From positions 744,001 through 808,000 of the forward strand of contig CAZILL010000002.1 of assembly GCA_964540105.1 (NCBI GenBank): DNA of 64,000 nucleotides. The letters run 5' to 3'. This stretch comes from DATKJY01 sp964540105. Lineage in GTDB: Bacteria > Zixibacteria > MSB-5A5 > GN15 > FEB-12. The notes beneath the pieces are model-generated. The model worked only from the letters and a program-made list of their open reading frames with translations, was not told the origin of the DNA and ran no database searches. Shown piece after piece: positions 42,666-51,867 of this stretch. Numbering within the stretch: the first letter of the stretch is position 1; each line of letters opens with the position of its first letter. The position numbers were made by a program, and so were the translations under genes.

Positions 42666-43343
42666 ATGGCACAAGCGCGGTTTCTCGGTCATTCGTGCGT
42701 TCTTTTATCTCACGATAAGCACCGAATTATCATTGACCCATTTCTCAGCGGGAATCCAGTAGCGACCATGAAGGCAGACGATGTCGATCCGACCTACATC
42801 CTGGTCTCGCACGGGCACGGCGATCATATTGGAGATGCGATCGCGATCGCCCGACGCACAGGGGCGACGATCATCGCGAATTTCGAATTGGCGAGTTTGT
42901 GTGAGCGTCAGGGAGCGACAGTACACAGCATGCACATTGGGGGATCGCACTTGTTTCCCTTTGGGCGTGTGAAGCTGACCATTGCCCACCACGGGGGCGG
43001 CTATGGAGCGGACGCAAATATCTACACCGGACCGCCCGTGGGGTTTCTCGTGACTATCGACGGCAAGACCGTATACCACCCGGGGGACACCGGCCTCTTC
43101 TACGACATGAAGCTGATTGGAGAGATGAACAACATCGAAGTTGCGTTTCTCCCAATTGGAGATAATTACACAATGGGGATCGACGACGCGGTGAAAGCGA
43201 TCGAGTTTCTGCGTCCCAGGACCGTAGTCCCTATTCATTACAACACGTTTCCTGCCATTGCCGCTTTACCCGAAGAGTTCGCGAAGAAGGTCAGTGACAC
43301 AAACGTTGTTATCCTGAAACCGGGAGAACAGCTAACGTTTTAG
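42666..43343 (+). CDS. UPF0173 metal-dependent hydrolase (metallo-beta-lactamase fold)
   Basis: A 225-residue MBL-fold protein with the UPF0173 layout: FLGHSCVLLSHDKHRIIIDPFLSGNP, SHGHGDHIGD (the H-x-H-x-D-H metal motif), YHPGDTG and PIHYNTFP. All metal ligands are present. The natural substrate of this family is not known. GGGAGTAGGT precedes the ATG. Confidence 0.92.
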   Translation: MAQARFLGHSCVLLSHDKHRIIIDPFLSGNPVATMKADDVDPTYILVSHGHGDHIGDAIAIARRTGATIIANFELASLCERQGATVHSMHIGGSHLFPFGRVKLTIAHHGGGYGADANIYTGPPVGFLVTIDGKTVYHPGDTGLFYDMKLIGEMNNIEVAFLPIGDNYTMGIDDAVKAIEFLRPRTVVPIHYNTFPAIAALPEEFAKKVSDTNVVILKPGEQLTF

Positions 43344-43514
43344 TCTCGATTCGGCGCCGCGATCCAAGCGGGGTAGAGTGCGCTTTCACATACCACCGCT
43401 CGGTTTCCCTTGATGTCAGCAGGGACGTGCATCTCTGTTTTAGCTTGAACCGCAGAATCGGGATCATTACTATGTCGGGGCGAATTACCTTCTGGAAGTC
43501 GGAGAAGTACACGT

Positions 43515-46349
43515 GTGAAGACGCTGCTCAAGATACTCGTATGGGGGATCGGTGTTCTGGTTGCATTGATCATCGTTCTGATGATCGGCGCCAGACTGTT
43601 CTTCCCTGTTGAAAAAGCCAAAGCGTATGCCATAGAGAAGGGGAGCTCCGCTTTGGGGCGTCCGATCGGTATCGATGATGTTTCCCTCTCGTTCTGGGGG
43701 GGGCTGGGAGTGAAACTGGACAAAGTAACGGTCGGGAATCCGTCCGGCTTCGACGGAACACCTTTCCTTCAAGCCAACTACATCGACATCAAGCTGCAGT
43801 TTCTGCCGCTCCTATCAAAGTCGATCCGCATCGATCGATTCGTGATCGACCGTCCTCTTATGACCATGGCGAAAGCAGAGGATGGTCAGAACAACTTCTC
43901 CTTCGTCACGATTGACTCCGCGTTGCCCGCCGAAGCCAAGTCGATTCCTGCGGAGACAAAAGCGGCGGCGGCCGCGGTGAGCTTCGAGAAACTGGAGATT
44001 CGCGACGGTCACATTAGTTATCGCAATGACAGTTCCGGGGTTGCACTTGAACTGAGCGGCGTGCAGTTGAATACGGCCATGGAGAACCCGCGGCCGGGTG
44101 TGTATGTGTCGTCCGGACGGGTGGAAGTAGACAGCGTCAGCATCCGATCGATGCTCAGTCTTCCGACCCTCTCCCTGGGGCTGAACTATCGGGCCACGTA
44201 CGATCTGGAGCAGAAACATCTGTCGGTAGAACGGGCCGATTTTAACATTGCCGGCTTGCGATTCGAGTTGGGCGGTGATCTCTATCACCCCGACAGCAAT
44301 TTCAGAGCGCAGGCCAAGTTCAAGACCGAGAGCATCCCGGCTTCGGAAGTGCTCAAGATGCTCCCCCCACAACGGTTGGAACAGCTCAAGAGTTTTCGGG
44401 TCAGCGGTGACTTTGCCATCGACGCCAGTGTCGACTACAGTGCGCGCAGAGTTGAACGCCCGTTTGAGTACTCTGCCACCGCCGTGATCACCAATATGCT
44501 CCTCGCGAAAAAGGACATGGGCGGGGAATTGAAATTCAAGCGAGCCATTGTCGATGTCAAGACGGACAACGTACGAATGAGCATACAGGAGGGGATGTTC
44601 GACGGTCGCCCGCTCAAAGGGAGTTTCGTCGTAACAAACTTCAAGGATCCGGCCATCAACGGAGAGCTCGCCGGCTACATCGACTTTGTCTTTCTGAAAC
44701 CGTTTCTTCCGGTCACCGACCGCCATGAGTTATCGGGGCAGGCTCGGTTCGACGTCAAGTTCAACGGGCGGATCAAAGACCCGCGAAACATGGATTTTTC
44801 CGGTGATGTGGAGGTTATGCAGGGGCGGTACAGTTCGCGATTTCTTCCGGAACCGCTGGATACATTCGGTCTCGACGCCTACTTCGATCGCAAGCTGGTG
44901 AGTGTCCGTACCCTGACGGCGAGATCGAGGTCTGCTGATCTCAAGTTCACCGGACGTATTGACAACCTGATCGCGTGGATTCTGGCGGACTCCAATCAAG
45001 TACGCGACATCCATCCCGGGCTCGACGGTGAGCTGACCGGGGAGCTCGATTTGGCGGCGCTGAATTCCGTGCTTCCACAGAAGCGACAGCCAGTCCTCTC
45101 GGGTCGATTGAGTTTCGATCTGAGCGTGATCGGGAACACCGGCGATCTCGAGAATATCCGTCCGCGTGGTCGCTTGGTGGTGAATAAGGCGAGCTATAGC
45201 GACGCGCTCCTTCCGGAACCGATTACGCAACTGGATGCGGACCTTGCTTTGACTCCGGACACGATCACGGTCAACAAACTTGCGGTCCGCTTCGAGTCAA
45301 GTGATGCGTCGTTTTCCGGACAGTTGGCGAAGCCTTTCCCCTACCTGTTACCCTTGAAGAACCTCGATCGATCCAAGATGAGCAAGCCGTTCTTCGCGTT
45401 CAGACTTTCGTCGCACCGATTCGATTCTGACAAGTTGTTCCCAGAGGCGGTCCCCGGTTCAGGGGCGGTGAAGCTCGATATGCCCCTTGATTCTCTTCGC
45501 ACCATAATCGTTCCGGATGTCGACGGTCAAGGGACCTTTGAGATCGACACCCTCGTGTACAGCAAGATTGACTTCACCGCTATCAAGGGGAAGATGAAGA
45601 TCTACAACCGTAAAATTGACTGCTACGATGTCACGGCGAGAGCGTATACAGGCACGATCGCCGGCAAGACCACAATCGATCTGACCGATTTTGAGAAGCC
45701 GAGATACATCGGAGAATTCCAGGCGACACAAATCGAAGCGAACGACTTCATCTCACGGTTTTCGAAGTTCGGCGGATTTCTGTTCGGGAAGATCGATTTC
45801 GGGGGACATTACGACGCTGTCGGGTGGGAACCACAGCAGTTCCTGCAGTCTCTTAGCCTGACTGGAGTAGGGGGGATGCAGGAAGGGAAGCTGGTCACTT
45901 CGGGCGCTTTGTTCACGGCGCTCAAGTCAATCATCGATCAGACCGGGCAGCCCTTCTCGCAAGAGCAAGCGCTTCGATCGCTGAAGTCCAATATCGCGAT
46001 AAAGGACGGGAAGGTTGTTCTGGATCAGTTTCGCACGAGTCTAGGTTCGGTCGGTGATGTTCAGCTTGGGGGTTATTACGGTTTCAACGATGAGATCGGC
46101 TACACAGGCAGTATCCTGCTGACACGCGAGCTGACTCAAGGCTTGCTCGGAAAGGGAGGGCTTCTGGGTGGACTGGCCAGCCTCGCGACCGATCAGAAGA
46201 CTCAACGGATCAATGTTCCGATCAGGATCTCAGGTACCGTCACCAATCCCAAAGCCGAGCTCGACATGTCGATTCTGAACAAGAAGGCGACCGAGGGGGT
46301 AAAGCAAAACGTCGGTGACTTCCTCCAGGGGCTGATCAAGAAGAAGTAG
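43515..46349 (+). CDS. AsmA-family envelope protein
   Basis: A 944-residue protein with one N-terminal transmembrane helix (about residues 5-27) and an AsmA N-terminal domain (GSSALGRPIGIDDVSLSFWGG; LQANYIDIKLQFLPLLSKSIRIDRFVIDRPLM). Long repeating beta-groove sequence follows, with a C-terminal AsmA-like block (KSNIAIKDGKVVLDQFRTSLGSVGDVQLGGYYGFNDEIGY). The family is linked to phospholipid transport across the periplasm. GTG start with GGAG ten bases upstream. It is distinct from the TamB-like protein about 9 kb upstream, so two lipid-bridge proteins are present. Confidence 0.9.
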   Translation: MKTLLKILVWGIGVLVALIIVLMIGARLFFPVEKAKAYAIEKGSSALGRPIGIDDVSLSFWGGLGVKLDKVTVGNPSGFDGTPFLQANYIDIKLQFLPLLSKSIRIDRFVIDRPLMTMAKAEDGQNNFSFVTIDSALPAEAKSIPAETKAAAAAVSFEKLEIRDGHISYRNDSSGVALELSGVQLNTAMENPRPGVYVSSGRVEVDSVSIRSMLSLPTLSLGLNYRATYDLEQKHLSVERADFNIAGLRFELGGDLYHPDSNFRAQAKFKTESIPASEVLKMLPPQRLEQLKSFRVSGDFAIDASVDYSARRVERPFEYSATAVITNMLLAKKDMGGELKFKRAIVDVKTDNVRMSIQEGMFDGRPLKGSFVVTNFKDPAINGELAGYIDFVFLKPFLPVTDRHELSGQARFDVKFNGRIKDPRNMDFSGDVEVMQGRYSSRFLPEPLDTFGLDAYFDRKLVSVRTLTARSRSADLKFTGRIDNLIAWILADSNQVRDIHPGLDGELTGELDLAALNSVLPQKRQPVLSGRLSFDLSVIGNTGDLENIRPRGRLVVNKASYSDALLPEPITQLDADLALTPDTITVNKLAVRFESSDASFSGQLAKPFPYLLPLKNLDRSKMSKPFFAFRLSSHRFDSDKLFPEAVPGSGAVKLDMPLDSLRTIIVPDVDGQGTFEIDTLVYSKIDFTAIKGKMKIYNRKIDCYDVTARAYTGTIAGKTTIDLTDFEKPRYIGEFQATQIEANDFISRFSKFGGFLFGKIDFGGHYDAVGWEPQQFLQSLSLTGVGGMQEGKLVTSGALFTALKSIIDQTGQPFSQEQALRSLKSNIAIKDGKVVLDQFRTSLGSVGDVQLGGYYGFNDEIGYTGSILLTRELTQGLLGKGGLLGGLASLATDQKTQRINVPIRISGTVTNPKAELDMSILNKKATEGVKQNVGDFLQGLIKKK

Positions 46350-46416
46350 CCCCCGTTCAGCGTCGTTGTTGACCCGCAGCTCTTCATAGCGTAGCTTTAT
46401 CGCTGCGAAAGGAACA

Positions 46417-47100
46417 ATGTTGATCTGGCTGATTGATCAGTTATCGATTCTCTCGAAGATTTTCTACTATCTCATCCAAACTGTACATTGGACTATCCTG
46501 ATAAGCGTTCTGGCATACGCCATAGCCCTGATGCTTGGCGTGACGTTCGGCATCCTTCGCCTCTCGCCGAACCGCTACGTCAGGATTCTGGCCGGCTCGT
46601 ATGTTCATACTCTCCGAGGAGTGCCTCTCCTGGTATTGATCTTCTTCTTCTACTTCGGCCTGGGGAAGATTGTGAACCTGGATCGGTTCATCGCCGGCGT
46701 GCTGGCAGTGGGAGTTTGCTACGGGGCATACCTCGCAGAGATCTTTCGGTCGGGGATTCAGGCCATTGACTTCGGTCAGCATGAGGCCGCCATGTCGCTT
46801 GGAATGACCCGCTGGCAGACCTTGCGTCATATCATCCTCCCTCAGTCGGTTCGCATCGTGGTTCCTCCCGCAGCCAATGAATTCATAGCCTGTCTCAAGG
46901 ACTCCTCGCTCGTGTCAATCATTGGCCTGCGAGAGCTGACGCGTGCCGGACGCGAATATGCCACCCAGTATTTCCTCGATTTTCACACCTGGCTGGTAGT
47001 GGGCATCATCTATCTCATCATGACCTTGACCTTGACTCGTGTGGTTCGCGTACTTGAGCGACGAGTGGCCGTCCATGGTTATGGGATGGAGAAGAAATGA
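46417..47100 (+). CDS. Polar amino-acid ABC transporter permease (HisMQ/GlnP family)
   Basis: A 227-residue permease with about five transmembrane helices and the EAA loop motif EAAMSLGMTRWQTLRHIILPQ. LRGVPLLVLIFF near residue 70 is typical of His/Glu/Gln-type permeases. AAAGGA precedes the ATG. It overlaps the ATPase gene by 4 bases (ATGA). No periplasmic binding protein gene lies nearby. Confidence 0.94.
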   Translation: MLIWLIDQLSILSKIFYYLIQTVHWTILISVLAYAIALMLGVTFGILRLSPNRYVRILAGSYVHTLRGVPLLVLIFFFYFGLGKIVNLDRFIAGVLAVGVCYGAYLAEIFRSGIQAIDFGQHEAAMSLGMTRWQTLRHIILPQSVRIVVPPAANEFIACLKDSSLVSIIGLRELTRAGREYATQYFLDFHTWLVVGIIYLIMTLTLTRVVRVLERRVAVHGYGMEKK

Positions 47101-47825
47101 TAGTCGAAATGCGCAGAGTGGTCTGTCGTTTTGGGTCGATCACCGCGCTTGACGGCATTACTCTGAACGTTGAGCGGGGGGAGGTCGTCTGTGTGATTGG
47201 GCCGTCCGGTTCCGGCAAGTCGACGCTTCTGAGGTGTCTGAACGCGCTCGAGGAGATTGCTGAGGGGGAGATCGAAATCGACGGTTTCTTGATCAATAGA
47301 AGCCACAGGCAGATTCACCAGATCAGACTCGAAGTAGGGATGGTGTTTCAGCACTTCAACCTGTTTCCGCATCTCACTGTCATGGAGAATGTCAGTCTGG
47401 CGCAGAAGGTTGTCCGACGTCGCTCCGCCGACGAGGCTGAGGCGATATCGCTTGAGATCCTCCGAAAGGTCGGAATGGCGGACAAGGTCGATGCCTACCC
47501 GGGCCAGCTTTCAGGCGGACAGAAGCAGCGAGTCGCCATTGCGAGAGCGTTGGCGATGAATCCGAAGATCATGCTATTTGATGAAGCCACATCTGCACTT
47601 GACCCCGAGATGATTGGTGAAGTTCTTGAGGTCATGAAACAGTTGGCGAAAGAAGGAATGACAATGCTTGTTGTGACGCATGAGATGGGCTTCGCGCGCG
47701 AAGTGGGCTCGCGTGTGCTGTTTCTCGACAACGGCAGGATTCTCGAAGAGGGAAAGCCACAGCAACTCTTCTCTCACCCGCAGCACTCGCGAACAAAAGA
47801 ATTTCTGGCAAAGGTTCTCCAATGA
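47097..47825 (+). CDS. Polar amino-acid ABC transporter ATPase (GlnQ-like)
   Basis: A 242-residue ABC ATPase: Walker A GPSGSGKST, Q-loop VFQHFNLFPH, signature LSGGQKQR, Walker B IMLFDEATSALD and H-loop VTHEMGFA. Powers the permease encoded upstream for uptake of a polar amino acid, exact substrate unknown. Its stop overlaps the next gene by 4 bases (ATGA), tying a secreted pseudo-peptidase to this transport pair. Confidence 0.95.
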   Translation: MIVEMRRVVCRFGSITALDGITLNVERGEVVCVIGPSGSGKSTLLRCLNALEEIAEGEIEIDGFLINRSHRQIHQIRLEVGMVFQHFNLFPHLTVMENVSLAQKVVRRRSADEAEAISLEILRKVGMADKVDAYPGQLSGGQKQRVAIARALAMNPKIMLFDEATSALDPEMIGEVLEVMKQLAKEGMTMLVVTHEMGFAREVGSRVLFLDNGRILEEGKPQQLFSHPQHSRTKEFLAKVLQ

Positions 47826-49642
47826 AACACACTGCAGTCACAGCAATTCTTCTGGCAGGTCTCCTCGTTCTGCCCCATTCAGTGAGACCGCCGCGCGCTC
47901 AGGGCCTTGACGTTATCCCAGAGCCAGAAGTGCCCGAAGTCCTGAAAGCAGTCTACACGCTTCACGGCTCGGTCGTACCCGAGTCCCTTCTTGTTCGTGG
48001 GGAACTGGAAATCGAGTATCGTAATCTCTCGCCAAGCGGGCTCCGAGAGGTCTTTTTTGCGCTTCCGCTCAACTTTCAGTCACAGCAATTTCAGCAGACA
48101 CTTGGTCATTGTCATGTCGACAGTATTTTGTTGAACGGCGTGCCGCAGGCTTTAGCGTATCCGACCCCTGACAGCGCGATCATTCGGATAGGATTTGACT
48201 CGCCGCTCGCACCTGACGGCAAAGCGTTCTTTCTTGTCAGCTTCGTATCGCGTCTGAACGGCGATCCGTCAAGATCTCGAAAGGACGATGCTCCGAGGAT
48301 CTTCAGTGGTTTCTACCCGACCGTGTGTCTTCACAAGGACTGGCGATGGTTCCTTCCGGGTTCGCCTGATGATCCCGTTCTCCTTGGCGAGTATGCCCAG
48401 ATCAACATCGCCCTTACTGTTGACAGCGCCTACACTCTTGTAGGGACCGGACACCTGATCAACGAAAGAGGAGTCTACGGTGTCGTTCCTCGGTCGACCG
48501 CTGATACCATCATCTGGGATATAACCGGCGATGCGGGACAATCGGCTGGCAGGAGTCCACGACCGATGTTCCCCTCCGGACAGAAGACGTATTCCTGGCG
48601 GGTGATGAAGGAGAGTGGTTTTGGTTTTGTCGCAGGGCGAAAGCTCGTGATCGATCGCATCCTGTGGGATGGTCGGACGATCGACCTCTGTTATCATCGC
48701 GCCAACGCAAAGCACTTGTCGTTGGCTGCACATCATATCCTCAGTATAGCGCGGATCCTGCGGACTAGCTTCGGCACACTCCCTTCCCCGCGAGTAACTG
48801 TATTGCTGGACAAACAGTGCGACCACTACTCGACTACTTCCGGTCTCATCGGGGTGCCGGTCGCCACACGCGGCTCCGACCTTCTCTGGCAGGCTCTTGC
48901 CGCGCCGCTGGCAGAACAGTGGATACCGCCGATGATAGGGGGTGACAGCTCACAGCCCTCTGGGTACAACTACGGTTTGGCACAATATGCGGCTCTAGTG
49001 GCTGTTCGCGACCGGTTTGGGATCGACCGCTGGAAGCAGTGGAGCACCGATCGACGTTCAGAAAGAAAATCGGCGGATAGTTTCCATGACTATCTCACAG
49101 AGGTTACTATCCCGTCAGAGTTGTATATGCTCCGGTTTTGTGTCGGCGAACGGAAGCTATCAAACGCCATGAGGTTCTTTGTCGCCGACAATAGGAAGAA
49201 CTTCTGCACCTACGACGACTTCGAAAAGGGCGTACGCAAAGGGGCCCCGGGTGACGCAGGATGGCTTCCCAAAGTGGCGTCACTATCCAGAACCGGCTGC
49301 GACTTCGCGCTTGATTCTCTTGAATACCGGACAACACCTGAAGGCGGAGCGCTCTCGTTTGTCGTCAGGGGGGCTTGCTTCCCGGTCGAGATCGGAATCG
49401 CGAGAAGTGAGGGAGACACGCTTTATGATACGCTGTCAGTTCCCGTCAGCGACACCTGCTCATTCGCGCGGTACAGACGCGATATCGCGTTTTCACCGAA
49501 GAGCGTGACCATCGACCCGAACCAATACTTCCCGGACAGAGATCGAGCCAACAATTGCCTGCAGCTTGATCGGAGCTCGACCTGTAATTCTCCAAAGGCA
49601 GCGCTTTATCCTCCCTATCGAAGGATGAAGATCAGTGAGTAG
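47822..49642 (+). CDS. Secreted M1 aminopeptidase-like protein lacking all zinc ligands
   Basis: A 606-residue exported protein; signal peptide about 1-26. The N-terminal part has the M1 beta-sandwich pattern (VRGELEIEYRNLSPSGLREVFFALPLNF). The catalytic block aligns with M1 enzymes, but HELAHQW is APLAEQW (A361, P362, E365), and the third ligand Glu of 'NEGLAQY' is Tyr384 in NYGLAQY. The exact 18-residue spacing of HExxH-x18-E is kept, which supports the alignment. No catalysis is expected; it may bind peptides or partner the adjacent transporter or protease. It starts on the 4-base overlap with the ATPase gene and overlaps the subtilase start by 8 bases. Confidence 0.75.
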   Translation: MKHTAVTAILLAGLLVLPHSVRPPRAQGLDVIPEPEVPEVLKAVYTLHGSVVPESLLVRGELEIEYRNLSPSGLREVFFALPLNFQSQQFQQTLGHCHVDSILLNGVPQALAYPTPDSAIIRIGFDSPLAPDGKAFFLVSFVSRLNGDPSRSRKDDAPRIFSGFYPTVCLHKDWRWFLPGSPDDPVLLGEYAQINIALTVDSAYTLVGTGHLINERGVYGVVPRSTADTIIWDITGDAGQSAGRSPRPMFPSGQKTYSWRVMKESGFGFVAGRKLVIDRILWDGRTIDLCYHRANAKHLSLAAHHILSIARILRTSFGTLPSPRVTVLLDKQCDHYSTTSGLIGVPVATRGSDLLWQALAAPLAEQWIPPMIGGDSSQPSGYNYGLAQYAALVAVRDRFGIDRWKQWSTDRRSERKSADSFHDYLTEVTIPSELYMLRFCVGERKLSNAMRFFVADNRKNFCTYDDFEKGVRKGAPGDAGWLPKVASLSRTGCDFALDSLEYRTTPEGGALSFVVRGACFPVEIGIARSEGDTLYDTLSVPVSDTCSFARYRRDIAFSPKSVTIDPNQYFPDRDRANNCLQLDRSSTCNSPKAALYPPYRRMKISE

Positions 49643-51857
49643 ACTCAGTTCGCAATTGGTGAGCTCGGCGATGCTTCTTGTTCTTCTTTCGCTAAGCAGC
49701 GCGGCCGAATTCCCTCCATCGGAGAAGCTCTCGTCGCGGGTCGTGCAGGCCCTGGTCAGTTCGTCTCCCGATACTATCGTGCGGCTCTGGCTCGACATTG
49801 ATTCCAGCGCAATTGTGCCAACGCCGATCCACCTGACCGACAAAGCGCGAGCGCGGCGCGCCAAGGTCGATCCGAGGGGACATCTTGTTGACTGGACCGA
49901 TTACGTCATTCCGACGAATGTCGTTGCCGCTATCGAGCACAATGGCGGCACGGTGCAACATGTGTCGCGATGGCTGAAGGCCGTGTCCGTGGAGACCCGA
50001 TCAAGTTATATCCGGCAGTTGGCACTGCTCCCCTTTGTCAGGAACGTTGATCTCGTATCGACGTTGCGCCGTCCAGCCGATCCCCGGGTCTGGCCAGAGG
50101 CTACGATCGAGGGACTTACGTATGGAAACTCGGAGCTTCAGAATCGCTTTGTGCACGCTGACAAGTTGCATCAGGCCGGTCTGAACGGACGAGGTGTGCT
50201 CATCACCTTGATCGACTCCGGATTCAAGAACAGCCACCGTGCGTTCGATTCGACGACTATCGTCGCGACCTACGACTTCATAAACCATCAAATCGCCGTT
50301 GACGATCCCGGATGCAGTTCGGGCTCGCAGCAGAATGCTCACGGGACGCTCATCCTTGGAGCGATCGGCGCCTACGTGCCCGATACCCTCATCGGCGTTG
50401 CCTACGGAGCGAGTTTTGCCCTGGCGAAGACTGAGATAACATGCGGTGGCGTAGAGATCAAGATCGAGGAAGATAACTGGATTGCTGCAGCTGAATGGGC
50501 GGACTCGCTCGGAGCTGATATCATCAGTTCCTCTTTAGGGTACACGGTCTTTCAGGACAGTGGAAGCTATACCAGGAGTCAGCTTGACGGGAACAGTTCG
50601 CGTATTACTCAGGCGGCCGATATCGCCGCCTCGAAGAATATCCTCGTCGTGGTTTCCGCCGGCAATTCGCGGAATGATTCGTGGGGAGCCATTGGATTTC
50701 CGTCGGACGGCGATTCAGTGATCGCGGTCGGAGCGGTCCAATCGAATGGGCTCTACGCTTCGTTCTCATCTCCGGGCCCATCGGCCGATGGGCGCGTCAA
50801 GCCGGATATAACATCGTTGGGCGTTCAGGTCTTCACCGCCAGCGCATCGGGTGGTTATACATGGGCAAGCGGAACCTCACTCTCGACGCCCCTTGTCGCC
50901 GGTGGAGCCGCGCTCGCAATTCAGAGTGACAGCACGCTCACTGTGGGGGATCTGCTGGAACTGATCCGAAAGAGCGGAGACCGGGCTCTGAACCCGGATT
51001 ACGACTACGGGTACGGCCTCTTTAACGCCGTAAAGACTGCTGACATCGTGAGTGTCGTTCCGATCGATTCGATCTCGCTCAAAGTCGGGAATACAGCATC
51101 TTTGCCGGTCACGACCTCTGGGCGAGCGAGACGCAGCTCTACGATTACCGCGTTCGACCTTCCCGCGGGGGGGATACTCGTCGATCATGGCGACGGAACC
51201 GGTACGCTCGAAGTCACAGCCACTACTGGACAAGTTGGCAGGTGGCGAATCGGTTTGGTGGCGACCGCGGGTCTCTTTGCGGACACAACATACTTTGTGG
51301 CAACGTTCTTCGATGATATTGTCGCCATTATGCCGCTTGACTCTGTCCTGATCGAAGTTGGCCAGTCGGCGATTGTCGCTATCAGGACTCAGGGAACCAG
51401 TCGTGACAGCGCCGTTCTGAGCGCGTTCAACCTCCCCGAAGGCGCAGTTCTTACTGACTCTCATGATGGAACCGGGACACTGGAGATTCAAGGAATAGCC
51501 TCACAGGCAGGCCGACAAGTTGTTGGTCTGGTGGCGTCGGTCGGTTCTGCCTCCGACACAACGTATTTGGTGGTAGTCACTTATATTCCGGGCCTGCGGT
51601 TCGGGCCAAACCCTTTCTCGGACAGTGTTCAAATCTTCATAGGCCTTACCAGTAGACCTTATCGAACCGTGACAATTTTCAATATCGCAGGAGAAAAGAT
51701 CTGGGAGAAAGTCAACATCGCCGGCCAGCCGTCCGATACCATTATCAAATGGGACGGATTCAATGGTGCCGGTGCAAGAGCTTCTGCAGGCGTCTATATC
51801 GTGCACGTTGTAACCGACCGAGGTGAAGCATTGCTTAAGCTGCTCAAGACTGACTGA
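49635..51857 (+). CDS. Secreted subtilisin-like serine protease (S8) with C-terminal sorting domain
   Basis: A 740-residue S8 protease. GTG start supported by AAGGA nine bases upstream; signal peptide about 1-24. The catalytic triad is intact: D194 (LIDSGF), H236 (NAHGT), S415 (GTSLSTP), with N344 (SAGN) for the oxyanion hole. Two 80-residue beta-sandwich repeats follow (about 475-635). The C-terminus (FGPNPFSDSVQIFIG, KWDGFNGAGARASAGVYIV) is a FlgD-like sorting domain. A secreted or surface protease, coupled in translation to the M1-like gene upstream. Confidence 0.93.
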   Translation: MSRLSSQLVSSAMLLVLLSLSSAAEFPPSEKLSSRVVQALVSSSPDTIVRLWLDIDSSAIVPTPIHLTDKARARRAKVDPRGHLVDWTDYVIPTNVVAAIEHNGGTVQHVSRWLKAVSVETRSSYIRQLALLPFVRNVDLVSTLRRPADPRVWPEATIEGLTYGNSELQNRFVHADKLHQAGLNGRGVLITLIDSGFKNSHRAFDSTTIVATYDFINHQIAVDDPGCSSGSQQNAHGTLILGAIGAYVPDTLIGVAYGASFALAKTEITCGGVEIKIEEDNWIAAAEWADSLGADIISSSLGYTVFQDSGSYTRSQLDGNSSRITQAADIAASKNILVVVSAGNSRNDSWGAIGFPSDGDSVIAVGAVQSNGLYASFSSPGPSADGRVKPDITSLGVQVFTASASGGYTWASGTSLSTPLVAGGAALAIQSDSTLTVGDLLELIRKSGDRALNPDYDYGYGLFNAVKTADIVSVVPIDSISLKVGNTASLPVTTSGRARRSSTITAFDLPAGGILVDHGDGTGTLEVTATTGQVGRWRIGLVATAGLFADTTYFVATFFDDIVAIMPLDSVLIEVGQSAIVAIRTQGTSRDSAVLSAFNLPEGAVLTDSHDGTGTLEIQGIASQAGRQVVGLVASVGSASDTTYLVVVTYIPGLRFGPNPFSDSVQIFIGLTSRPYRTVTIFNIAGEKIWEKVNIAGQPSDTIIKWDGFNGAGARASAGVYIVHVVTDRGEALLKLLKTD

Positions 51858-51867
51858 GACGTTTTCG

